DNA of 64,000 nucleotides from Hygrophila difformis (taxonomy: Eukaryota > Streptophyta > Magnoliopsida > Lamiales > Acanthaceae). The stretch lies in NCBI GenBank assembly GCA_030278955.1, contig JAOANR010000010.1, positions 11,687,884 through 11,751,883 on the forward strand, given 5' to 3'. Position numbers and translations under genes: made by a program. Positions 37,635 through 49,105 of the stretch are shown piece after piece. Position 1 is the first letter of the stretch. The number at the start of each line of letters is the position of its first letter. The notes beneath the pieces are model-generated. The model did not search any database. It saw only the letters and a list, made by a program, of their open reading frames with translations, and was not told the origin of the DNA.

Positions 37635-40600
37635 ATGTCAGAAGCATCGTCGCTGAGCCACTCGCCGGAAGAGGATTTAATCGGCTCATACTTCATCGAT
37701 CTTTGGAGCCAAACTTCCAGAACCCTAGCCGCCAAACCCGAAACAGAATCTGAATTCTTGGAGGAAGAAGAGGAGGAGGAGGCTCCGACGGCGCTTGATA
37801 CGGTAAATAGCTCCGGCGGGTTCTCCCTGGTGGGACATGATAAGCTTTCGCTTTTGTATCCGAATGCGCACAATCATGACCACGATGTCGGAGTGGTCCA
37901 GGCTAATCGCCCTGCCCCGTCGAAGCGGCTTCTTTATTATTTTGAGATTTATGTGAAGAACGCGGGGGCTAGGGGGCAGATTACAATCGGATTTACTACC
38001 TCAGCGTTCAAACTCCGTCGCCAACCAGGGTGTGTTTTGCGCTTTGTTCAATTATGGATTTATTAACCGCTAGGGATTGATATTTTGCGGATTTTGGACT
38101 CTTGGTTTTTAGAACTTAGAGAATGACGTATTTGGCAAATTGAATCTTGATAAAGTAGAAGCATTGATGCAGCCGTTCAGTTTCGCTTTTATTTTATTTT
38201 ATTTTTGTGAGTTTCAAGAAGTTTATAATATACTTGGAATTAGAGGCGGTTGTCTGAGTCTTGTTTCAAGCAATTATGCCGGGTGAATTGTCTTCTGCAG
38301 GTTTTGTTTTGATTTTAGAGTTTAAACCTTCTCTAGTTACTATAAGCCAAAAAGAATTGTCCGTGGGGTTTCTTTATATTTGGATTGTGTGGAGTTTGAA
38401 TGTTACGTATGCTTACAGATTTATTAGCATTATATCATCGTTGGTGTATTCTGTTTCTTATATCACACACATATAGTATTTAGTTTATGAAATATTTTTC
38501 TGTTCCTTTTATTGATTTCATATGCTTAAAAGTATTGAGTTTAATGAAAACTGTGACATTTCCCACATGACTAGTTCAAAATATAAGGTGTGATCTTATT
38601 GTAGTTTCATGCTCTTGTGACTTGTCAGTTCTAATTGTTTCATGTTTAGACTAGCTCGGTGGCTACTGGCATTATTCTGTAGTCCTTATTAATGTTTCTT
38701 CATCATACAGATGGGAAGCAAACAGTTGTGGATATCATGGTGAGGATGGACAACTACATCGTGGCCATGAAAAGGGAGAACCATTTGGCCCAACCTATAC
38801 AACTGGTGACACAGTTGGTGGTGGCATCAACTACGCAACTCAAGAATTTTTTTTCACGTGAGAAAACCATGAATTTTCTTAGTAATTAATTGTAGTCTTG
38901 AAGGTTGAGAATAAAATGAAATATGTTGGGTTACTGTAAATGGTTAGTATTATTCATAAATTTTACTTGAGATTTCTCATGTTTATACCATAACAGGAAA
39001 AATGGGGTCATCATAGGCACATTGAATAAGGATGTCAAAGGTCCTGTGTTTCCTACAGTTGCTGTTCACAGCCAAAATGAAGAGTATGTATCATAGAAAA
39101 TACAGTGTTCTACCCTTTGTCCTCTCATTTCACATTTTCTATTACACATGCTTCTAGTAATTTATTTTGCCAATAAAATATTGCTATGCTGGTTAATTTG
39201 TTGTCTGTAAATGCCTCTAATAATGAAATGGTAATTTTCACTCCTAATGACTGAATGCTGATCTTGCTGTTGCAGGGTGACTGTAAACTTTGGAAAGGAT
39301 CCATTTGTCTTTGATCTTAAAGTAAGTTTTATATTTTTTGCCTATCTTTTCTCTTATGTTTGATGCTGTATTTTTCTTAACATGATGGTCATTCATGTCA
39401 TTCATGTTATCATGCAACACATGTTCTCATCTATTAATATGCAGCACGATAACTGCTATCTCTTTTGATGATGTTTTATCTTCCTTTGCGCTCCTCTTGA
39501 CTTCATCTTAGTACCACAAACTTTTCAGCTAAAATATAGATCTGATAGAGATAGGAGTACTTGTAATATGATTTGGTGACAAACCTTCAATGTATTGAAT
39601 TAAAACAACAAAAGGGCAATCCTGTTATTTATCTGCTGCCTCCTTTCTTAACTTTCATCGTAACAATTAAATGAGGAAAATTCATGTAAGGATTGAACAG
39701 TACATTATATTTTCATATCCATTCAACTATTATTGGTTGCTCTATTTGCTCATTTGTCAGGCATATGAGGCAGAACAAAGATCTAAACAGCAGATGAAAA
39801 TTGACAGCATCTCAATACCACAGGATGCCAGTTACGAGTATGTTCGCAACTGGTTATGTTATGAAAGTCTGATCCACCTTTACTGTTTCAAGTTGTAATG
39901 TGTTTTTAGATTTTGATGTGATTTTCTTTTAATATTACCGTAACTATTTAATGTGCAGCTCTTTTTATGAGCTGTCGAAGGATAGTTTTTTTGTTGTTCA
40001 GTTATGCTTCATATGCTCACAAAAATGGTTGTGGATTGTGAAATTTACTTCATAAGCATGATTGACATGATCAATTTCACTTTGGAAACCTCTCAGTTGT
40101 GTGTTAAAAACTGAGATCCTACCTGCACTGCCAACATCTTCTACATTGGGATCATAACATTATTATATGTGCTGCTCTTTCTCATCTTATCTGATTGGAA
40201 ATCTTCACAACTGTGTTCACACTTTTTATTTTACTTCTTAATTATGTTGGTATGTTCTTTTCAGAATAGTTCGATCATATTTACAACATTATGGATATGA
40301 AGATACTCTGAAATTGTTTGATCTTGCCGGAAGAAGTACCATGCCCCCAATTTCTGTGACTTTGGAGAATGGTTTAAATAAGGAAGATAATTCCTACGCA
40401 TTGAATCAAAGGAAGGCTTTGCGTGAGGTATTGCTTTAAGCGGTGAATATATGACTGCCGTTGGAATCTAAAATCTTTCTTTTGCCTTATCAATATCTAC
40501 TTTCTGCTGGACAATCTCCAAGATTGAAATTTGGCCCTAATAACCAATGAAGCTATTCTGTACATTACTTGTTCATAATCATACTTAATTTTTTCCAATG

Positions 40601-42935
40601 TTCTGCTTCCATTGCTTATTTTCATGTCAACCTTTTCAGTAAACTACGGTTCTGAGTTATGACCACCGGCAATCTATTTGTCAATTTTTATAAAAACTTT
40701 ATTTCAATTATGGATAGTGGATCCAGAAATTAATAATTTTATTGTTCTGATTGATTGTTTCTCTCGTTTGGTTTTGTAGCTAATAAAATCTGGTCAGATT
40801 GATGATGCATTTTCTACTCTCTACAAGTGGTATCCCCAGATTGTTCAGGTACGATGATCTAGTGTCTTAATCTATTTATATAGAATTGCTGCCAATTATT
40901 CTCTGAACTTTTTCGCTCTATGCCATTCTGAAGGTTTCTTGAGAGCAAGTTCACTCTTCTCTGTTCATTCTATTATGCTTCAATAACCCACCTCTATCAA
41001 GCTCCTCGTGTTAAAAGAGAATGTGCTATCTCAAAGAATCCATGTGTTTTTTTCTTCTATTGGAAAATGATGGCCTCCATGTGAAGGGTTTTCCATTACT
41101 TACTTCTGCTATTATGAGTGTAGTCTTTAACCATGTGGTGTGTGCATTATCATTTCTGTCCTATCCAATCAAAATTTCTTTTTGGAAGGCACTGCAAAAC
41201 TAAGTTGTTAGGTTTAACCACTGTGCCTCAGATTGTTACTTAGTCTTCTGCTGTTTCATATCTATTGTGCTGTCTTGACAGTATAATTGTGCTCCTTTGC
41301 AGGATGACACATCAACTATATTCTTTTTGCTACACTGCCAAAAATTTATTGAGCTTGTCCGGGTAACTATCTTTTCTCTTTCTTGGTGTATATGGAATAG
41401 AACATGGACATTCTTAACATGAGCTTTACTTTATTCAACCATGCACTTTTGTGTATGTTATATCTCTCAACCTATATCAATTTCATTCATGGATTAACAT
41501 TATCTTCTTCTATTGTATGGCTTACCTTAATTTTCTTCAAAAAGTGAAGTAATTATTCTTGAATGTGTCAATTGTTTTGTGAACAATATTTAATTTAAAC
41601 CGAATCAGAAAGAGGAAAGAAGAGATATGGTTCGTTAGTAAAGTGAAAAATTCTATGGTTGCAAACTAGCAACTGGCACTCATGCCTCATCGCTATCTCT
41701 TGCATTTTTGGAGTTCTATGTCCTGGGGTAAAAGTTCAATCAACATTTTGGAATGCTTGTGAAGGAAACAAGATGAAATCTTTTGTGTCACAGATGCTGT
41801 TTCATCTAGACATTAGGTTGTGTAACATTCAAACATTTACAGGTCAATGCCTTATGTGCATTTGGCCTGGGCAATATATTTTTTTACCTTGGCGAAAGGC
41901 TGCATTATTTTTAACTTATGTTTACTCAAATGGTTGTTGAGAATTCACTTCATGCATTTATCCTTGTGAATTATGCTCTCATATGATCTGTTACTATTTG
42001 GTTGCAGGAAGGCAAACTAGAGGAAGCTGTGGTGTACGGCAGAAAAGAATTTGACAGGTTCAAGAAATTTTCAGCATTTGATGACCTGATCAAGGTAGTG
42101 CCAATGTTTGCTTATTTTTAGTATACACAAAACAAGCAAATAAAGAGCATTTTGAATTGAACTCTGCTAAATTAAAATTTTAAAATTTATCCTACTTCTC
42201 GCCTTCCTCTTGACTGAGTTTTATTAATATTCCAATAAGAACGGCTGTAAGAGAAGGAAGCTACTGGAGTACTCGGTGACTCATTGAGTAGTTCTTCCAC
42301 TGTAGTCGGTCAAGTTTTAAGCTTCTAGTTTGCCACTAGCTCAAGCCAATCCATAAATAAGGTTACCCCACGTATGTGTGCCATTGAAATTAAATTTTCA
42401 GAGTTGACTTGATTTAGAGCTTAATCCTAATGTGATCAGGCTTGAATTTAGCATAACTAGAGCTTGAATAGAGGCTTGGGCTGGTGATGGTCAGGCCAAG
42501 CAAGAAAGCTATTATATTCTAATACAATCTCCTATTTTAGTAGATAATTTTAACTATTACTTCTATTTTTATTAAGCCTCCACATGGAAAATTTTTTTTT
42601 TCCTCTTGATTTGTGACCCCATATATGTGTTCCTCTTGGTTCTCTTCTCATGCTAGGATTGTGCCGCTTTACTGGCATATGAGCAACCAGCCAAGTCATC
42701 CGTCGGATACCTCCTCCGAGAATCCCAACGCGAGCTGGTGGCTGATCTCTTGAATGCCATGATATTGTCCACAAACCCCAATGTGACAGATGCCAAGTTT
42801 TGCTTACACTCGTGCCTCGAGAAACTGATACGACAAGTCACAGCTTGCTTCCTGGAAAGGAGATCATTGAATGGAGATCAGGGCGAGGCCTTCCAGTTGA
42901 GCAGAATTCTCAAGTGCAATGGTAAGAAAGATTAA
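37635..42935 (+). CDS. RANBPM: RanBPM-like protein (SPRY-LisH-CTLH-CRA)
   Basis: Ten exons: 37635-38029, 38711-38857, 38997-39083, 39276-39321, 39761-39837, 40265-40427, 40780-40848, 41303-41362, 42008-42094, 42657-42935 (1410 nt, 469 aa). The acidic N-terminus (residues about 40-50, EEEEEEE) is followed by a SPRY domain (about 95-235; GFTTSAF, FGPTYTTGDTVGGG). Then comes LisH (about 250-280; VRSYLQHYGYEDTLKLF), CTLH (about 300-360; LIKSGQIDDAFSTLY) and CRA to the end. Size matches plant RanBPM proteins (about 467 aa in Arabidopsis, from memory). The family scaffolds the CTLH/GID-type E3 ubiquitin-ligase complex. The start was chosen as the first ATG giving the conserved MSEASS-like N-terminus; an in-frame TTG farther up is ignored. 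The gene looks intact. Confidence 0.94.
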
Positions 42936-43688
42936 TCCGTGCCTGTATTCTTACTGGCCAGGCCAGGCCAGGCCAGGCCGCCCACCCCTTTTGTGCATAT
43001 AGCTCGGTCAACCATAACCCCTGATTCCAGCAGCAGATGGGGTAACCGTTACTATTGCAGAAGGCAGCTTCCTCTGGTTTAAGTTTTCTTTACAGGCAAC
43101 AAATAGAAGTATGAGCATTTCTGGATATGTGGTCAGAATACTACTGTACTGCTTTATAGACCGAGTTGTTGGATGGAATTTACACTAGTGTTGTTGGTAT
43201 CGCGTACTTGTACAGGTTGAATTCTTCATTTACTGCTCTCCGTTGCTTAAATCTGTATATGGTCTTTTTATCGTAGAATATTATTTCATGTGGTCTCATT
43301 ATCTTGTGTCTGTACATAAGATTTTCACTTCACACGCCTGCCTCCTGTTTTTGCTTTTTTTTACTACTGGAGGGTGAAATTCATCGTACTTATTCTCTGT
43401 CAACCTTAAAAAATGGCAGAATCGCGTACTTCCATCCATGTGGAAGTTAATAGTTATGCTGACTGTATTACTTTCGGAGGTTTCAGCCTTTAGGACACTT
43501 ATGATTGAGCTTTTTAGTTTCTAGGATATGCCTGATTTTCTATATAATATTGTTGGAAGCACACTGCTCAAACATAAATTTGCAAGTTGCAGTCACTGAG
43601 CAAATCTATACATTCAATGGAATATTGATTTAAGAAACTACTGTTTTTTTCGTATTTTGGTCCTTTTTGGCAAACCCCTTGGTCCAAA
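42936..43688. other. RanBPM-like 3' UTR and intergenic DNA
   Basis: No gene is visible. A (GGCCA)n pentamer repeat at about 42955-42980 lies 20 bp after the stop codon, within the presumed 3' UTR. The rest is unremarkable AT-rich sequence. Confidence 0.6.
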
Positions 43689-44413
43689 ATAGAAGTGATT
43701 GATGAATAGAATTACTTAAATTCAATTTAAAAAAAAAAAATTTTGATTTGTACTTAAAAAATTCGAATCAAGTCGAATAGCTTAATTGAGTATTGAATTC
43801 GAGCGTAGAGATATGACACTTGTCGAGCATTGAGTTTGAGTTCAGTATTCAATTATTCTTAATTTTTAATACATTTATATTTTTAATATTCCTTTATATT
43901 TACATTTTCAGTTGGACATGTATACAACTTTTAAGAGCTTTAGGAACTTCAAAGAAAATTTTAATTTCTCTATCAATATATAAAATAATAATAATATTTT
44001 CTTTACACAAGCTTATGAAGATTTTATTGCAAAAAGAAGTTATGCAATCAAAATCTAACCTTAGTAATTTTAAAGAGCTTTCTAAGCTACATTCTAATTT
44101 TTTTTTTAAATAATTAATTGTTTTAAAAAGTACAATTTTCTAAAAAAAAATACTATGAAATTAAAAACTCGTGACTCGTCCCTATCAAAATCGACATCAC
44201 CTAAAGCTTCAACTCCTCGTAGCTACAGTTTGCAATTATAATTAAAGAAATAAGTTTTATGTTATAGGTCGAATTTATAAAAAGTAGCAAATCGACGCCA
44301 AAGTTCAAAATCAACGAAAAAATAAAAAGAATATCAAGCTCGAGTACTACTACATAATGGTCGAGTCACGCGCGAGTACACTACTATTCGAACTCGACTC
44401 GAAATCACTCCTA
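43689..44413. mobile_element. hAT-type MITE, diverged
   Basis: The ends ATAGAAGTGATT and, inverted, TAGGAGTGATT resemble the hAT termini at 52940 and 55240. Flanks ggtccaaa (43681-43688) and agtccaaa (44414-44421) match at 7 of 8 bases. The interior carries degenerate tcgag/ctcgag repeats near both ends and has no conserved ORF. Confidence 0.6.
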
Positions 44414-45326
44414 AGTCCAAATGTGCTCGCAGCCATTTTTTTTAATAACTGGAAAGGAAATATTTTCAGGATCCAAAGAGAAGGGATCCTGCACAATTCA
44501 GGGAGCCAAGACAGGCATTTCGTCAAACACGAACAAACAGAACCCACGTTTTTTCAAGGATTCAGTCATTTGTTATTAGCACAAAAGTAAGGAGCAGTTG
44601 AAGGGCATGAAGAGCACCTACATTGCCCCCCTTCAAACTACAAAGCAGGCGCTGCAAGCTTTTCAAAGTAGCCTGATAGCAAGGGACACAGCCACGACTT
44701 CCGCTACATTTGAGGACAAAGCTAACTGAAGCATATAGAACGGCTCACACCACCACTTCCCCACGGCAACAATAACCTGGAACACATGTAATAGATCTCC
44801 CGCACAAAGATGCTTATAGGATACCTCGAGAGATTCATGATGTTCTAGGCTGCAATCAAAGTGCGAGCTGAGAATTTCCTTCTAGGGTCCCATGCTAGAA
44901 ACTGCAGCAACAATGGAGTCAACCGATCACTCGTTGCTTGAGCAGTATAGAATATAATTCCATGCAAAGTACTTAATAATGTAGTACATAATTATTATGC
45001 ATTATTATTGTCTGAATAAATAACTTCGAATCCCCTCAAGTTCTAATAAAATCATCACCAAATTATCAAATATATTAAGACTAATGGAGAACATTACCAC
45101 AATCACATATTGTGCAGGGAACTCCAGGCTTCACATTCACAGCCTTCCACTCAATACCTCTGATCTGAGGCACCCCAAGTGAATGGCCAGACTTCAGGGT
45201 TTATCTTTTTCTTCTTTATTTCTTTTCTTCTTTTTTTTTTTTGAAAGGGTTTCGGGGTCATGGGAAACATGATATGGAGTATAGTATAAATCACCACACA
45301 CAGTCATATCTATATTTATATATATA
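44414..45326. other. Intergenic region containing a two-exon gene remnant
   Basis: Apart from the remnant at 44845-45205, nothing is recognisable. A pyrimidine-rich tract lies at 45200-45242. Confidence 0.5.
44845..45205 (-). pseudogene. Last two exons of an unidentified gene (remnant)
   Basis: On the minus strand, about 45205-45098 reads SGHSLGVPQIRG, then IEWKAVNVKPGVPCTICDC, and ends at a GTAATG donor. After an intron, 44936-44845 reads on in matching phase as TSDRLTPLLLQFLAWD, then PRRKFSARTLIAA and a stop. The clean splice phase and protein-like composition suggest a real terminal gene segment. No upstream exons follow on the minus strand before the Stowaway element at 45327, so it appears to be a truncated copy. 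The family was not recognised. Confidence 0.38.
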
Positions 45327-45585
45327 CTTCCTCCATATTCAAAAATTTTTAACATTCCTTGTTTTCACGCAATCCAATACACATTTTTAAAGAGTAATAT
45401 CTCAAATTTTATAAATAAAAAATTATAAAATTTTAATATTATAAAACTAAGTGATTAGACGAATCTAACAAGATCCCACTTGACTATGTTTTATCTTATG
45501 TAACTATGTTAAAAAGTCGAATCAAAGTTACTCAATGAATAGTGTTTACTATGCAAACGTTAATATTTTTCAAAACCGGAGGGAG
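45327..45585. mobile_element. Stowaway-like MITE
   Basis: It begins CTTCCTCCATATTC after TA and ends CGGAGGGAG shortly before TGTA, the Tc1/mariner-derived Stowaway layout (CTCCCTCCGT ends, TA target). The internal gacgaatctaacaagat segment is shared with the elements at 56955-57479. Size is 259 bp. Confidence 0.8.
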
Positions 45586-46389
45586 TGTAATTTAAAAATT
45601 AATAATTTCACAGTGCCAGTTATCTATAAACGCAAGGATAAATGTGACTTTAAATTTAAAATATATGGGGATTCTAAGATAAACGAACACACGAGGGAAT
45701 TTTGTAATGACTTCTATAAAAAAAAAAAATACAGGGAGATTTGATGATATATACCCTTTTTTTTAGTTGTGAAATTGAAGGTGCTAATGGAAAGTAGCAT
45801 GAGTGTAAATGTGTAACGAGATAGATCTGAATTAATCAAATGTACTACCCTAAATTTGATATGTGTTTGTGAGAGAGATTAAGTGGGGTTTAATTTTTTT
45901 TCCCATTTTTAGATGAAAATTGAAAGCAAAGTTGGTGGACAGAAGAGTAGCATACCTGGCCTAGAAGGGGGGAAGTAACACTTGAACATTGGCAACGTGA
46001 ATTGCGCTCCTTTTCTCACTCTCCTTCCTTTTACTTTGTCTTCCTATGACATTCAAAACAAAAAAAATTCACACACAAGAAAATCACATTCTCATCATAT
46101 AATAATATATTTCGCAATCTTTCTTTTGTCCTTTTCCCCTCCTCAAGCTCCAGAAATCCACAACACTCTTCAATTTCTGGAGTTTGGAATCCCTGGGGGA
46201 GAATCCCATGTAAAGAAAGCACATCTCAGTACCACCCCCCCCCCCCCCCCCCCCCGCCCCCCGTTCATCTGCCTTGACTCGCCACTCACCCCCTGTGGTA
46301 AGATTTCCTTTACATTAATATTTTCACACACTACAAATATATCATACAGGCCATTCAATGCATATTAGAAGTATATAAAAACATCTTTG
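45586..46389. promoter_or_regulatory. Upstream region of the bZIP gene
   Basis: It contains a nearly pure C tract (46235-46262). A possible 5' UTR intron runs from a GTAAGA donor near 46290 to a CATACAG acceptor near 46349. TATATAAA lies only ~15 bp before the first ATG, so it is probably not the working TATA box. No other gene is seen. Confidence 0.4.
46235..46262 (+). repeat. Poly-C tract
   Basis: 21 C's, one G, then more C's, in the probable 5' leader of the bZIP gene. On the other strand this is a G-run. Confidence 0.85.
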
Positions 46390-48334
46390 ATGTTTTCTGA
46401 GTGGCAAGAAATGGAGAGCAGAAATGGGTTGTCATATACCATGGGTGGCGGAGCCAAAGTCGCAGAATTTCACCCCTTCTCGTTTCCCCCACCTTCCACA
46501 AATGACAATGATTCTCCAACCATCAAATCGAATGGAGAGAATTTGAATCACCACCATCGTTGCTCTTCCGAGAGCTTCCTATTTGATGAACAACCATCAT
46601 GGCTCGAAGATCTTTTGAAGGATCCAGATAGTCCATTCCAGAGATGCCATCACCGGCGCTCAGCAAGTGATTCCTTTGCATACCTAGAAGCGGCAGAGAC
46701 ATTTAATGAATGTGAGGAATCAAGGTTCGGTTTTTCAGATTTTGGGGTCCCACTCCCTGCAATGTCACAAAATTCAATTAACTACAAAGACAAGGGCAGC
46801 ACTCGTGTTGAGAATAAGGTAACATCACATGCTGAGGATAATAACCAGATTTGACATCGATGAAATCAATTCTTATTTTAAAAGAAAAAGGAAAATTATC
46901 GTACCATTGATAAATATATGACAAACCACAATTTTGATGCTTCTCCTGTTCTGTTTTATCAGGAGTCAGAAGTGGCGTCTAATTTAGAATTAGAGCATAG
47001 CAATGAATCTAGTCTGCCAAACCTTGAGGCATCTGCTGATAAAGATGCTGATTCTCAAACTAAGCCTGCGGGATCAAAGTCAGATTCAAAGCGTAAACAG
47101 TAAGAATCTTGCACATAGCCTTCAAGAACTTCTCTAGAATTGAAAAAATAAATGAAGAGAAGTGAGTTAGTTATGGCGCTTTTGGTCATTGAATCATAAA
47201 CATAGCTTTTATTCCACAAGAAATCATGAAAAATCAAATTACAATCTTCTAACAAATATGCTTAAAATTTTACATCGTAACATGCAGGCACAATGCTCAC
47301 CGATCAAGGGTAAGGAAGCTTCATTACATAGCTCATCTAGAAAAAACAGTACAAATGTTGAAGGTAAATAATTATTGAAGCTTTGAAAATACATATGAAA
47401 ATTAAAATATATCATCGAATGATGTGCATCTAAGTATGTTTGTGGCACTCAGGTTGTCTTTTTCTTGCATTGTATAATAGGCAGAAGGGTCTGGAATCTC
47501 AGCCGATCTTGAGTTCCTTGAACAGCAAAATATGATATTAACTATGGAAAATAGAGCGCTGAGGCAACGTCTAGAGAGTATCTCACAGGAGCAGATTATC
47601 AAACAATGTAAACTACCAATTCTACAAGTTTGTTATTGCTCCTATGCTTAGTTCCATTTCCATGATATTCCTGCATATTTCATTCAAACCAGGTCTACTC
47701 ATGGCATGTTTCCAATTAATTAACACAATATCTAGGTCGTTGTGTGACACGTAGCAGCACCTACCTTAGACTTTTGTATAATTTCCCTGATACTGTTATC
47801 TATTTAGGTTATGCTTCAGTATTTTTTAAAATTCTTTCATGATATGTCCTTTTAAAGGGTTCTTGCAACAGGTGTAATGGATCAGCCTCAATTAATATAC
47901 ATTCCTTCAGCAGATTTGATTTGATATAATAAGTATTACCTTTAGCCACATCATAATTGAGTCCTTATACATGATTTATGTCTTTAAAAACTGTATACCT
48001 GCCTTTGCATTCTCAGCATGAGCATAGGTAAGATTGTTTTGTACAAACTAGAAACATTCCTTAAATTGAATACTTGCTTCACAAAATCTAAGTTCTCAAT
48101 ATATGTTTTCCAGGGGAACAAGGCATGTTAGAGAGAGAAATTGCAAGGCTGCAAACCATGTTTCACCTACAGAAGCAACAGCAAATTCACATGCAACAAC
48201 AGCAGCAACAAAAGCAGCAACTCAAACAACGCAAAAACAAAAGTAGAGATTTTGATCAACTGAACAGCTCTTGCATGAAGAAAAATGAAGCTAGTCCGAG
48301 CAAAGGTTCGGTAACTGGTTCTACTCAGGCCTAA
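46390..48334 (+). CDS. bZIP transcription factor with atypical basic region
   Basis: Five exons: 46390-46818, 46963-47099, 47288-47363, 47481-47607, 48114-48334 (990 nt, 329 aa). The N-terminal half has plant bZIP motifs PSWLEDLLKDPDSP and RRSASDSFAYLEAAETFN. The basic region is split across exons 2-3 (SKRKQHNAHRSRVRKLHYI). The zipper follows (HLEKTVQMLK, then LEFLEQQNMILTMENRALRQRL) and a Gln-rich tail. Exon 3 must be read from 47288 in the phase set by exon 2; the longest open frame over it is a different, meaningless one. Lys replaces the invariant Asn of N-X7-R, so DNA contact may differ or depend on a partner. An alternative start lies at 46411. The protein is nuclear by family. Confidence 0.85.
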
Positions 48335-49105
48335 ATACCTGCCTGCTATTCTCCCTAGCCGAAAAAGACTAATACAAAATTATTTTAGTATAGAATGCCC
48401 TCTGCTATTCAACATCAAAGAGATTACCAAGTTGAAGAATTAGCTAAGGTTGTCCCTTCAATAGGCCTAGTGGACGAATTCACTGTTCCCGCCCTTTCTC
48501 ATTATTTTTTCCGTTTGTTTTGTACTCACATTGATTTCTCTGCACCCCCTGCCCCCCATGAGACCAGTTCACATAATGATCTAACTTAGCAGGACCTTCC
48601 AAATGCTTGGGCAGTCGGCCCTAAATTTTAAATAGTTTTGAAGTAGAATGACATGACATGTCAATTAAATGTCAATGTTGCTAATACACAGCAAGTTTTG
48701 AGATTTTGCGAGAGATATTCTAAGTTACAATTATATGCACCTACGTAATTAATGTGCATGTTTCTGTTTACAAACCCAGAATTCGTTACCAGACATTTTA
48801 TGTATCACAATTACATAAGACTTTACAAATGTGCAAGGGACCCCAAAAAAATAGTGAAATCCATATCCTAATCTATGTCAGGTAACAAAGAAATCTAAGA
48901 CCAAATGTAGATTATAGATGTAACTTAATTTGCTGGCCCCCTGCAAGCATTCATACAGAAACAATGAATTAAAGTAAAAACATAACACAGCAGAATTCAG
49001 AAAAATCTATGAATTATAAAAGCCAGAGAAGGTTTTCCCCTTACCTGGCAGGATCAGTAGCTTGGCTGCAGTGGTCATTCCATGTGTGGAAGAAATGACT
49101 GCACA
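48335..49105. other. Convergent intergenic region
   Basis: This 770-bp segment lies between the stop codons of the bZIP gene and the gene on the minus strand. It holds both 3' UTRs. No repeat, gene or RNA is recognisable. Confidence 0.6.

Noticed and set aside
47189..47371. Plus-strand frame containing QCSPIKGKEASLHSSSRK
   Set aside because: Wrong phase over bZIP exon 3; the spliced phase gives the basic region.
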